Source: Planctomycetota bacterium
GTDB taxonomy: Bacteria; Planctomycetota; Phycisphaerae; UBA1845
Reading direction: 5' to 3'
DNA: 20,463 bases
Assembly: GCA_022563615.1 (NCBI GenBank)
Contig: JADFMZ010000011.1
Location: 1-20,463, forward strand
Part shown: piece by piece, positions 1 through 7,217 of the stretch
Numbering within the stretch: the stretch's first letter is position 1
Layout: each line of letters opens with the position of its first letter
Translations under genes and position numbers: made by a program
Notes under the pieces: model-generated
What the model saw: only the letters and a program-made list of their open reading frames with translations
What the model was told of the DNA's origin: nothing
Databases searched by the model: none

Positions 1-503
1 CGCTGGATTGCCCGCCCTCTCAACTGACCGGCCTGACGGTGGACGTGCTCGGCGCCGGCGGCGCTGCCCGTGCGGTACTGTACGGTCTTTCGATGTTCGG
101 CTGCGACGTGACCATTTTTGGCCGCTCGTTGGATAAGGCCCGCCGACTCGCCGACGAACATGGCGCCCGCGCCGCGGCGTGGGAGGATCGCGCGGGTCGC
201 AAGGGTAAGGTGCTGATCAACTGCACGAGCGTCGGCCTGTGGCCTAGGGTGAACGAGAGTCCAATGCCGCAAGACTCGCTCGACGGATGCCGGTTGGTGT
301 TCGACCTGGTGTATCATCCGCTGCAGACGCAGTTGCTTCGGCAGGCTGACCAGGCGGGAGTGCAGACGTTGAACGGGTTGGACATGTTCATTCGTCAGGC
401 GGCCATGCAATTCGAGCTTTGGACATCCAAGGCGCCGGACAGAGGCCGGGCCTATCGCATCGTGGCTGATGAAATTCGGCGCTACGCGGGTAGCTCCGAA
501 TGA
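1..503 (+). CDS. aroE: Shikimate dehydrogenase, C-terminal part (5' end outside window)
   Basis: Partial gene, open from base 3 to the TGA at 501-503, about 166 residues. It is the NADP-binding half of shikimate dehydrogenase, which reduces 3-dehydroshikimate to shikimate. Seen: the dinucleotide-binding loop VLGAGGAARAV near the left edge, the following Rossmann strand (VTIFGRS), the INCTSVG motif, and the family's C-terminal block with VFDLVYHPLQT and GLDMFIRQAAMQFELW. The catalytic Lys/Asp domain lies upstream of the window, so activity cannot be judged. In many planctomycetes AroE is fused behind a type I 3-dehydroquinate dehydratase (AroD); that cannot be tested here. The stop overlaps the aroK start (ATGA), so the two are probably translationally coupled in a shikimate-pathway operon. 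Confidence 0.93.
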   Translation, partial: LDCPPSQLTGLTVDVLGAGGAARAVLYGLSMFGCDVTIFGRSLDKARRLADEHGARAAAWEDRAGRKGKVLINCTSVGLWPRVNESPMPQDSLDGCRLVFDLVYHPLQTQLLRQADQAGVQTLNGLDMFIRQAAMQFELWTSKAPDRGRAYRIVADEIRRYAGSSE

Positions 504-1054
504 GCGCCCTGTCGCATGATCCCCGCCGATCCTCCATCGCTTTGATCGGCATGCGCTGTTGCGGCAAGACGAGCGTGGGTCGCGCGCTGGCTTCGCTTCA
601 AGGCATGGATCTGGTTGACACCGACCTGTTGATTTGCGAAGCGACTGGAAGATCCATCGCGAAAATTTTTGATCTTGAAGGGGAAGCCGGCTTTCGGGCA
701 CATGAGTGCGATGCCGTCCGGCAAGCGCTCGCACTTGCGCCGGCGGTCATCAGCGTCGGCGGCGGCGCCGTGCTGGATAAACGTAACGTCGAGACACTTC
801 GGATTGATTCAATGATCGTATGGCTGACCGCCCCTGCGGAAGTGCTTTGGCAACGCATGAAGGGCGACGCAACGACGGTTGATTCGCGCCCGCCTTTGAC
901 CGCTCTACCAGGACTCGATGAGGTGACACACCTGTTGGCCAAACGGCAGTCGTACTACGAGGCCGCCGCAGACTGCACCGTCGATGCCTCGACTAAGACT
1001 CCCGGCGCAATCGCCAACGAAATTGTAGCGAAACTTGCCTCAGAGCGTGCTTGA
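500..1054 (+). CDS. aroK: Shikimate kinase
   Basis: 184 residues, the usual size for shikimate kinase, which phosphorylates shikimate with ATP in the cytoplasm. Seen: P-loop GMRCCGKTS (residues 17-25), the DTD shikimate/Mg site (40-42), the substrate-binding Arg in GEAGFR (61-66), the GGG shikimate-binding loop (87-89) and the lid motif RPPL (130-133). The P-loop has Cys at residue 20 where a Gly is common, but the GxxxxGKT pattern is intact. The ATG at 500 overlaps the aroE stop by four bases. Two palindromic repeats follow the gene and may end its transcript. AroK/AroL naming is by function; the family assignment is secure. Confidence 0.94.
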   Translation: MSALSHDPRRSSIALIGMRCCGKTSVGRALASLQGMDLVDTDLLICEATGRSIAKIFDLEGEAGFRAHECDAVRQALALAPAVISVGGGAVLDKRNVETLRIDSMIVWLTAPAEVLWQRMKGDATTVDSRPPLTALPGLDEVTHLLAKRQSYYEAAADCTVDASTKTPGAIANEIVAKLASERA

Positions 1055-1066
1055 GGGATATCTTTC

Positions 1067-1132
1067 AGAGCCGCGCCCGTGAGGAAGCGGTCCGGTTTCG
1101 CGGGAAGAACCGCTTCCTTACGGTCGCGGCTC
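1067..1132. repeat. Palindromic repeat, family B (full copy)
   Basis: Two 26-bp arms at 1067-1092 and 1107-1132 are near-perfect inverted repeats (left begins AGAGCCGCG, right ends CGCGGCTC), separated by a 14-bp loop. Only a few mismatches are seen by eye. It starts 12 bases after aroK and would form a long GC-rich RNA hairpin. There is no T-tract, so it is not a canonical intrinsic terminator, but it could limit or stabilise the 3' end of the aroE-aroK transcript. A half copy occurs at 5015-5045. Confidence 0.8.
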
Positions 1133-1191
1133 CGTTGGCCATTACCCTTCTCCTACACTCTCCGAGCTCACGCACGACTCCCTTTCAGGGC

Positions 1192-1285
1192 GCTAAGAGC
1201 CTATCCCAACAATGTGGCACGGGTTTGTAACCCGTGCGTTTCACCGGTTGAAAACTGGTGCCACAAGGGTTTTTGGCGTAGGCGC
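1192..1285. repeat. Palindromic repeat, family A, copy 1
   Basis: The core 1213-1264 has an outer inverted pair TGTGGCA/TGCCACA enclosing two hairpins: CACGGGTT-TGT-AACCCGTG and CACCGGTT-GAA-AACTGGTG (one mismatch). The left outer arm CTAAGAGCCTATCCCA (1193-1208) matches the other copies. The right outer arm (about 1269-1285, with TAGGC) is degenerate. The core can fold as a three-way junction. The element lies 12 bases past the TAG of the minus-strand permease gene and downstream of aroK on the plus strand, so it sits between two convergent transcripts and may act as a bidirectional 3' structure. It has no coding capacity of its own. Confidence 0.85.
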
Positions 1286-1297
1286 AAGGGCGAATCG

Positions 1298-4138
1298 CTA
1301 TTCCGTTCGCAATGCCGGCAGCAACGGCGTGCGCAGCGCGGGGATCAGGGCTACGGCACCGGCTGCGACGCCCACGATCCATACCGCCATTATGGTGCCA
1401 CCTAGTGACACCCAAGGGATGGTCTGTGCCCGCTGCGCAAGATGAGGCGCAACCGCCACCGCAGCGGGAACCAGCCCGGCCGCCAATCCGAGGGCTACCA
1501 GTGCGGCATTTTCGATCAAGACCATCCAACCGAGAGACGCCGTGGAAAAGCCGACGGCGCGCATCAAAGCCAATTCGCCGCGCCGTTCCCATACGTTGCG
1601 AAGCAGCACGGCCGCAAGCCCGAACGTGCCCAGCACCAAACCCAATCCGCCAAGCGTTTGGAACGTGGACAGGTAGGTGTTCTGAACCGCGGCGTAGTCA
1701 GCCAACCGCAGCGCCGTCGAGGTCACGTCGAAACCGAACGACTCCAATCGGCGCTCCAGATATCGGGCGGCCTCATCCGCGCGGTCCGGCGGCGCGTCGA
1801 TCAAATAAAACGCGTAACCGCTTTGCGAAGGGAACAGCGCCTCGAAACGCCGCTCCGCGATCACGAGTTCGCCTTGCAAAACGCTCCCCTGCAGCAGCGC
1901 TACAAAGCGCAGCACCACGTCGCGCCCTCGCTCGTCGGTGATCGTCAAATCCCGCCCGAGGCCAAGGTGCAGTTGCCATTTCACGGCGGCTTCGTCCCCG
2001 ATGACGGGAATCGCCCCGTCCTCGAAAGATCGCTCCAGAAGGTTCCATGGATTTTCACGTTCTTCGGGTGACTCAGCGCTCGTGGACGCAAAGGAGAAGC
2101 CGCCGCGATCGATCATGGCTTCGGTCGCGCCGAGGATCCTCGGGTTGGTGGGCTTGTAGAGGTTCAGGCAACTGGTCTGATCGCCCTCGCGAAGACGAAA
2201 CGTGATGAAGGCTACATCTTCGAGCAGATCCGGTGACTCGTCGGCCAGACCCAGCGCGTCGCGCCCCTCGGGTGTGTTGAGGTCGAAGGTCAGCGGCACA
2301 ACCGACTCAGCCAATAGCGAAAACCCGCCGGTTCCAGACGTTCGTTCCACGGATGGAGCTTGAGGATCGATCCGAAATGCCTCGATCGCGGTGATCAAAA
2401 AGGTCGCGGACGCCACCAGGCCTATGGTCAGAAGGCTTCTTCCGGGATGTCGCGGCAGGTTGCGCAGACCCAGTCGCGGCGCCGCCCAAATCCCCGGCTG
2501 ATGAAGAACTCTTCGTGCAGGGCTGCGCATCAGACGCGCGATCCCAGCCAGCGCCGCGACCAGCATGGCTGCCCCACAGCAAAAAAAGCCGACGCTCTCA
2601 CTCATCCTTTCCGTCATGCGGGGTAACACCAGCGATGCGGCTGCCACGGCGAGGGCAAGAATCGCAACAACGGTCGGTGAGGCTAAGGATCTATCCCGAG
2701 AAGTGTGGCACGGGTTTGCAGTCCGTGTGTTCCACCGGTTGAAAACCGGTGCCACATTGGTTGATGAGATGGGCTCTAAGCATGAACGCCTTGTTCCTGC
2801 CGTGTTTTCTGTTGCGGCGGCAGCGCCAGCCATCAATGCGCGAACGGGCCGGCGCGTCAGACCGCTCAGCGCCCACGCGATCGCCAGCATGGCCACCGCG
2901 ATGCTGCTCGCGAAACCTGCCACCATACTCGCGCCAGAGACGTACACGTGAAGCGCGTCGGTTCGCACGGCGTCAGACCAGGACGACCGCAAGCCGGCCA
3001 GCATCACCCAGGCAAACCCAAACGCACCGAAGAGCCCGAGCACGCCGCCGACGACGGCGGGTACGGCGCCTTCGCGCAGCAGCAGCCCCATCACCCGGCG
3101 CGGCGCCCACCCGACCGCAAGCAGAAGCCCGACCTCGCTCGACCGCCTCTGAACGCCCAGGCGAAAGAGAAGTGCCACAAGCATGGCAGCCGAGAGGATC
3201 AGGAAAAAACTGAAGCTGACAAAGAGCATTCCGAAATCGGTGCTGCCCGCGCCGGCTGACAAAGCCTGTTGTCGGACCGGTTCAAATCGCAGACCCATCG
3301 CAGCCGGCGAGACGCGGTCCAGTAACTCCTCCTCGAAGCGATCCGCAAGACGTGAGAGGCTCAGGTCGTTGGATGAATAGCATCGAAACGCCGTGAGCCG
3401 ACCGAATCGGTCCGCATCCTGGGTCCAAAGTCTTTGGGCGTCCTCGAGCGTTACGAACGCCTTGGGGGTCGCGCGGCGGCGGCGCCAGTATTCTTCGTCC
3501 CGGTCCAGAACCTTCGCCAGATTCACCGGGAAGGGCGGATCCCAGTCGGCGATGCTGTCGGCGTCGGTCACGCCGGGATACTCCGGCGTCCAGCCGGGAT
3601 CATCCGTCACTGGGTCGAACGGCACGACCGCGTTGAGCACAAGCGAGACGTGACGCGTCTCCAGCCGGCCGAATGATCCGGTCATGTAATATGTCAGCGA
3701 GATTCGATCCCCGACCTCGGCCTTGAGATCCTCCGCCGCCCACTCGTTCAAAAGAATCCCGCCCGGTTTGAGAACTCCGAACGCGCTCGCCCGCATCCAT
3801 TGGGCGATGCCGGCTGGATCTGGACTCGCGTAGATAACGATGTGATCCGTCGATAGCAGCGGTTCGATACCCGTAATGGTCGAATAAGGAATCGCGCTGC
3901 GCCCCGAGCGCGACGGCGATTCCTCCCGCTCGGGAGTTGGCTCCACGGCGATTTCGTTGGCCAGGTAGGTCAAGACGGGCACTGACGCGACGTCCAGCGC
4001 CTCGGCAGTGCTGCGCGCCGCCCGCTCGACAGCGGGCTCGAGCAGGAAACGATCGCTTTCCAGAGAAATGTAGCCGCGTTGCTCGTCGCGACGGATGCGC
4101 AGCCCGACGTCCTGCAGGGTAAGCCGCTCGCGGAGCAT
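1298..4138 (-). CDS. Two-module FtsX/MacB-type ABC permease, C-terminal 946 residues (downstream of a frameshift)
   Basis: This is the larger part of a giant ABC permease. An N-terminal extracytoplasmic region (about 1-290) is followed by TM segments near 297-325, 360-385 and 400-427 (first FtsX module), then 490-506, 515-537 and 568-589. A second extracytoplasmic domain follows, then the last three TMs near 822-850, 870-890 and 905-925 (second FtsX module). The family exports or extracts lipids, lipoproteins or peptides with a LolD/MacB-like ATPase; the substrate is unknown. The ATG at 4138 has no ribosome-binding site, and its frame continues upstream through the CAA tract. The real protein therefore probably begins in the 4153-4965 ORF and is about 1,200 residues long. 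Residues 453-486 are encoded by an inserted palindromic repeat. The gene ends at TAG 1298-1300. Confidence 0.85.
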   Translation of the reverse strand: MLRERLTLQDVGLRIRRDEQRGYISLESDRFLLEPAVERAARSTAEALDVASVPVLTYLANEIAVEPTPEREESPSRSGRSAIPYSTITGIEPLLSTDHIVIYASPDPAGIAQWMRASAFGVLKPGGILLNEWAAEDLKAEVGDRISLTYYMTGSFGRLETRHVSLVLNAVVPFDPVTDDPGWTPEYPGVTDADSIADWDPPFPVNLAKVLDRDEEYWRRRRATPKAFVTLEDAQRLWTQDADRFGRLTAFRCYSSNDLSLSRLADRFEEELLDRVSPAAMGLRFEPVRQQALSAGAGSTDFGMLFVSFSFFLILSAAMLVALLFRLGVQRRSSEVGLLLAVGWAPRRVMGLLLREGAVPAVVGGVLGLFGAFGFAWVMLAGLRSSWSDAVRTDALHVYVSGASMVAGFASSIAVAMLAIAWALSGLTRRPVRALMAGAAAATENTAGTRRSCLEPISSTNVAPVFNRWNTRTANPCHTSRDRSLASPTVVAILALAVAAASLVLPRMTERMSESVGFFCCGAAMLVAALAGIARLMRSPARRVLHQPGIWAAPRLGLRNLPRHPGRSLLTIGLVASATFLITAIEAFRIDPQAPSVERTSGTGGFSLLAESVVPLTFDLNTPEGRDALGLADESPDLLEDVAFITFRLREGDQTSCLNLYKPTNPRILGATEAMIDRGGFSFASTSAESPEERENPWNLLERSFEDGAIPVIGDEAAVKWQLHLGLGRDLTITDERGRDVVLRFVALLQGSVLQGELVIAERRFEALFPSQSGYAFYLIDAPPDRADEAARYLERRLESFGFDVTSTALRLADYAAVQNTYLSTFQTLGGLGLVLGTFGLAAVLLRNVWERRGELALMRAVGFSTASLGWMVLIENAALVALGLAAGLVPAAVAVAPHLAQRAQTIPWVSLGGTIMAVWIVGVAAGAVALIPALRTPLLPALRTE
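2682..2781. repeat. Palindromic repeat, family A, copy 2, inserted inside a coding region
   Basis: Same design as copies 1 and 3. The left arm begins GCTAAGGATCTATCCC and the right arm ends GGGCTCTAAGC. The core 2703-2756 contains a diverged first hairpin (CGGGTTTGCAGTCCG) and an intact second hairpin (CACCGGTT-GAA-AACCGGTG), closed by TGTGGCA/TGCCACA. It lies wholly inside the minus-strand permease gene, keeps the frame open and encodes residues 453-486, between the first FtsX module and the next TM segment. This copy is more diverged than copies 1 and 3, which suggests an older insertion or drift under coding selection. Confidence 0.85.
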
Positions 4139-4152
4139 GGCGTTTAGCGCTT

Positions 4153-4965
4153 TTACTTCGGCATCGGGGTTGGTCTGTGTTGTTGTTGTTGTTGTTGTTG
4201 TTGCAAAGGGTCTTGGCCTGATACGAGGATGGTGTTGATCCGCCCCGGCTGTTTCACCAATTGTTGCAGCGTAGCCAGTGGAACATAGGCGTTGTGCGGT
4301 ACGCGCTGATCGGGTCTCAAGCTGAACGCGCCGAATCCACGACCCGGAATGACCGCTTGCACCGTCAGGCGCATATTCACACTGTTTTGATCGCGGCGAC
4401 CCAGAAGCGTTTCGGGAGAGATAGCCTGCGGTCGACCCACGCGAACCAGCACGTCGTCCCCGACCCGTGCGCCCAACTCATGCGCAAGACGTTCATTGAG
4501 CACGACCGTTCGTCCGGTTGAGGTGATGCGCCAATCCGGCATGACTCGTGGAGTTCGGTCGGGGAGGGCAAAGATTCTCTTTGCTTGGGTCGATGGATCC
4601 AGCTCCCAGAATCGAGCATCGATTCCGAACACGTTGACCCGGCTGACACGCGCCCGTGAGTCGGCATGGGTCACCCCGCCGCGCAGGATGATTACCGGGA
4701 CAGACTCGCCGAAATGATCCGCGAACAGGCTGGACCGCGCCAGGTCGTCCGCAAGCTCTTGGCGAACGAATCGTACGGATTCCAGAGCGTGATCGATCCG
4801 GCCCAAACGACCCAGGGCGATCTCGCGCAGACTGGCCTGCATGGAATCCCCGACCATCAGCGCCCCGATCAACGTGGTCGATCCCACAGCCACCCCCAGC
4901 GTAACCGCCAGGTTGGTTCGCCAGTGAAACCGCAAACTACGCCGGGCTAAGGTCGCTACTCGCAA
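4153..4965 (-). CDS. FtsX/MacB-type ABC permease, N-terminal part (frame breaks at a polyglutamine tract)
   Basis: About 270 residues. It has the N-terminal pattern of MacB-type permeases: a basic start (LRVATLARRSLRFHWRTN), one TM segment (NLAVTLGVAVGSTTLIGALM), then the start of an extracytoplasmic MacB_PCD-like domain. It ends with eight glutamines and a short non-homologous-looking tail at TAA 4153-4155. The open frame extends to a TTG at 5007. I prefer the TTG at 4965 because AGGAAAGGAA lies just upstream, the family N-terminus begins there, and the bases beyond belong to a repeat element. The remainder of the permease continues in the -1 frame at 4138. It lies downstream of the ATPase gene and is probably in its operon. 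Either this is a frameshifted pseudogene or assembly error, or the two parts are joined by frameshifting. Confidence 0.75.
   Translation of the reverse strand: MRVATLARRSLRFHWRTNLAVTLGVAVGSTTLIGALMVGDSMQASLREIALGRLGRIDHALESVRFVRQELADDLARSSLFADHFGESVPVIILRGGVTHADSRARVSRVNVFGIDARFWELDPSTQAKRIFALPDRTPRVMPDWRITSTGRTVVLNERLAHELGARVGDDVLVRVGRPQAISPETLLGRRDQNSVNMRLTVQAVIPGRGFGAFSLRPDQRVPHNAYVPLATLQQLVKQPGRINTILVSGQDPLQQQQQQQQHRPTPMPK
4180..4203. repeat. (TTG)8 / (CAA)8 trinucleotide tract at the permease frame break
   Basis: Eight uninterrupted TTG units on the plus strand read as eight CAA (Gln) codons in the permease ORF. Recognisable permease sequence (ILVSGQDP) lies just before the tract in one frame. 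The continuation (NPDAEVKALNAMLRERL) lies just after it in the -1 frame, where the tract would read as ACA (Thr). Changes in unit number alone would not alter the frame. Confidence 0.9.
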
Positions 4966-4982
4966 ACGGGGTTCCTTTCCTG

Positions 4983-5059
4983 GAGTGCGCCCTAAGGCCG
5001 GCGCCAACTATGGTTTTTCAGAGCCCCAACCGTGAGGGAGGGGATCTTGGGACGCACTC
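4983..5059. repeat. Inverted-repeat-bounded intergenic element containing a half copy of family B
   Basis: The ends GAGTGCGCCCTAAG (4983-4996) and CTTGGGACGCACTC (5046-5059) are inverted repeats matching at 12 of 14 positions. Between them, 5015-5045 (CAGAGCCCCAACCGTGAGGG...) resembles the left arm of the family B repeat at 1066-1092. The element fills most of the gap between the ABC ATPase stop and the permease start on the minus strand. It could therefore form a structure in their shared mRNA. Confidence 0.6.
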
Positions 5060-5080
5060 TTAACCCGATGTCGCCCGCGA

Positions 5081-5749
5081 TCAGGAGCGGGCGGTGAGCG
5101 CTGCGTCCGTCAGATCGAACACGCGCGAGAATCGTCCAGCCAGTCGCTCGCTGTGCGTGACCACGATCAGGGCGGATTCGTCCTGCCGGGGAAGCTCGCT
5201 GAGCAGTTCAGCCACGCTGTCCGCCGCCGACCGGTCGAGGTTTCCCGTGGGCTCATCAGCCAGCACCAGCGACGGACGAAGGATCAGCGCCCGAGCGATG
5301 GCGACGCGCTGCTTCTCTCCGCCGGACAGCTCAGCCGGGTGATGTTCCAACCGATCCGCAAGCCCCACCCGGTCCAGCAGCTCGCGGGCCCGATGAAGCT
5401 CACTGGGGCCTTGGCGATCCGCCAGCGTGGGCAACAGCACGTTCTCGACGACCGAGCATTGCGGCAGAAGATGGTGGTCCTGAAAGACAAACCCGATGCG
5501 CCGGTTGCGAAAGCGGGCCAATTCGCGCTGCGACAGGCTGAACGGATCGCAATCGTCGAGGGTCACGCGACCATCGTCGGGCGTTTCCAGCGTGCCCAGG
5601 ATGTTGAGCAGCGTGCTCTTGCCCGACCCGGAGGGCCCCATGATTGCGATCGATTCCCCGGCAGCCAGCGTGAGAGATACTTCACGGAGCACGACGAGTC
5701 TCCCAGAGCGCGTCGGGTACCCTTTGCTGATGGATCGTACTTGCAACAT
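5081..5749 (-). CDS. LolD/MacB-type ABC transporter ATP-binding protein
   Basis: 222 residues from the ATG at 5749. The open frame reaches a TTG at 5764, but the family N-terminus (LQVRSISKGYP) fits the ATG. All ABC ATPase motifs are present: Walker A GPSGSGKST (38-46), Q-loop Gln90, signature LSGGEKQR (141-148), Walker B LVLADEP (161-167) with TGNLD after it, and the switch His in VVTHS (199). Size, the TGNLD D-loop and the adjacent FtsX-type permease place it in the LolD/MacB/FtsE group, where the ATPase drives an extracytoplasmic mechanical cycle rather than channel transport. It lies 26 bases after the GT4 stop and upstream of the permease, probably in one transcript. The substrate cannot be inferred. 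Confidence 0.93.
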   Translation of the reverse strand: MLQVRSISKGYPTRSGRLVVLREVSLTLAAGESIAIMGPSGSGKSTLLNILGTLETPDDGRVTLDDCDPFSLSQRELARFRNRRIGFVFQDHHLLPQCSVVENVLLPTLADRQGPSELHRARELLDRVGLADRLEHHPAELSGGEKQRVAIARALILRPSLVLADEPTGNLDRSAADSVAELLSELPRQDESALIVVTHSERLAGRFSRVFDLTDAALTARS

Positions 5750-5775
5750 GCAACATGCTCGCAATCACGCGCCGG

Positions 5776-7083
5776 TCATGACGGCGCGGGAGAATCCCCA
5801 CGGTCTGATCCGGCTAACCTCTCATACAGTTCCCACGTCTTGCGGGCCATCACCTCATCCGAAAAAGCTTCGTGGACCGATCGGCGCCCCCGGTCGGCGA
5901 GGCTTTCACGCAGCGCGTGATCGTCCATGAGTCGAGCCAGCGCCTCGGTCAAAGCGTCCGGACTGTCGGTATCGTACAACAGGCCGCCGCCGGTCGCCTC
6001 GATGAGTTCGGGGAACGAACCGTGACGGGGCTGGACGACGGGTACGCCGCACGCCATCGCCTCCAAAACGTACAGGCCCTTCGATTCCTGAACCACTGTC
6101 GGCACAGACAGTAGATGCAGCGAGCGAAGAAACTCCAGCTTCTGCGCCCGCGTGACTTCACCCACATACTCGAAATGTTGCTCCAACCCCTGGTTTTTCA
6201 GGGAAGCAACGGCTTTCTCAAAGTAGGGACGATCTTGGGGGCTCAGGTATCCCGCCACGCGCAGCCGGACCGGCTTTCGCGTTTGAACCAGGCGGGCGAA
6301 GGCCTCCATCAGCACATGCAAACCCTTCTCCGGGCAGATGCGCGCCAGATAACCGATCGTGAACGGCTCATCCGACGGACAGGCTGCCTCGCCCACGTCG
6401 TGCACGCCGACGCCCAACGGTACTTGGTGGACGCGCGACGGGTCCAGACCGAAGCGGCCGGCCGCACAGGAAGCGTAGTAATTCGTGGGGGCTACAAAGG
6501 CGTCAACGTGCGCAGCCCCCTCGCCAATCAGCGTTAGCGCTTGGCGTCGGTATGGTTCCTGGAGGGCGTTTAGGAAGATGTCCTCGCCGGCTAGACTGCA
6601 AAACACCTGCGCGCCGAGGTGTTCCTTCAACTCACGGGCGATCCCCACGAACATCAGGTTGGGAAGGTGGACGACCGTTGGGCGGTACGATCGCACTCGT
6701 TCGATCAACTGCCTGAGCTGGCGGCGCTGCAGGCCGTCGCCGCCCCGCAGAACCGACACCGTCAGGGCTCCGACCTGTTCAGGGCGGGTTCGGGCGGCGA
6801 ATCGCCCCGCGATCCGAAGCAGCGCCCGCGCACCGAGCAGGCGATCCAACACCTTCGGCAAATGCCGGAACAGCCCCCATCGGTGCTGAAGATAGACGTT
6901 GATCCCGCCGTAGGAGACCGCGCGCTCGCTCACGTCGGGTTCGTCGGTTCGGATCGGCGTATATAAAGGGATCAGGACGAGGTCGCGCCCTTGGCGACGA
7001 AGAGCAGCCGCCAGGCGATTGTCGCGCAGGCACGTTCCGCAATACATGCCCCCCGCACCGGCGACCAGATAGACAACCTTCAT
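5776..7083 (-). CDS. Glycosyltransferase family 4 (GT-B fold)
   Basis: 435 residues from an ATG at 7083, with GGGAG nine bases upstream. Seen: an N-terminal Rossmann start (MKVVYLVAGAGGMYCGTCLRDN) with the Gly-rich acceptor-side loop, the inter-domain segment (FVAPTNYYA), IGYLARICPEKGLHVLMEAF for the donor domain, and the E-x7-E region ESKGLYVLEAMACGVPVV near residue 340. These are the retaining GT4 features that bind a nucleotide-sugar. The acceptor and sugar are unknown. There is no signal peptide or TM segment, so it should act at the cytoplasmic face. The gene sits between mtaB (130-bp gap filled by a family A repeat) and the ABC ATPase. A shared role with the transporter in envelope glycoconjugates is possible but unproven. 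Confidence 0.9.
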   Translation of the reverse strand: MKVVYLVAGAGGMYCGTCLRDNRLAAALRRQGRDLVLIPLYTPIRTDEPDVSERAVSYGGINVYLQHRWGLFRHLPKVLDRLLGARALLRIAGRFAARTRPEQVGALTVSVLRGGDGLQRRQLRQLIERVRSYRPTVVHLPNLMFVGIARELKEHLGAQVFCSLAGEDIFLNALQEPYRRQALTLIGEGAAHVDAFVAPTNYYASCAAGRFGLDPSRVHQVPLGVGVHDVGEAACPSDEPFTIGYLARICPEKGLHVLMEAFARLVQTRKPVRLRVAGYLSPQDRPYFEKAVASLKNQGLEQHFEYVGEVTRAQKLEFLRSLHLLSVPTVVQESKGLYVLEAMACGVPVVQPRHGSFPELIEATGGGLLYDTDSPDALTEALARLMDDHALRESLADRGRRSVHEAFSDEVMARKTWELYERLAGSDRGDSPAPS

Positions 7084-7104
7084 CCTGTAGGGCTCCCGGC
7101 TTTG

Positions 7105-7217
7105 CGCCTATCCCAATCAGTGTGGCACGGGTTTGTAACCCGTGCGTTTCACCGGTTGAAAACCGGCGCCGCCGGTTGAAAACCGGTGCCACAAAGATCA
7201 ATGGGATAGGCTCTTAG
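7105..7217. repeat. Palindromic repeat, family A, copy 3 (second hairpin duplicated)
   Basis: Left arm GCCTATCCCAA (7106-7116); core 7121-7193 closed by TGTGGCA/TGCCACA; right arm TGGGATAGGCTCTTAG (7202-7217). The first hairpin is perfect (CACGGGTT-TGT-AACCCGTG). The second hairpin is present twice in tandem (CCGGTTGAAAACCGG at 7152-7166 and 7172-7186). The right arm overlaps the mtaB stop codon: TTA at 7214-7216 is TAA on the minus strand. The element fills the mtaB-GT4 gap and could shape the mRNA between them. Confidence 0.87.

Noticed and set aside
1192..1285. Family A repeats as a CRISPR array or tRNA-like gene
   Set aside because: The copies are thousands of bases apart without regular spacers, and the fold lacks tRNA features such as a T-loop GTTCRA and an acceptor stem of the right length.
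4980..5007. TTG at 5007 as the permease start
   Set aside because: It falls within the inverted-repeat element, has no ribosome-binding site, and adds residues not typical of the family; the TTG at 4965 with AGGAAAGGAA upstream is better.
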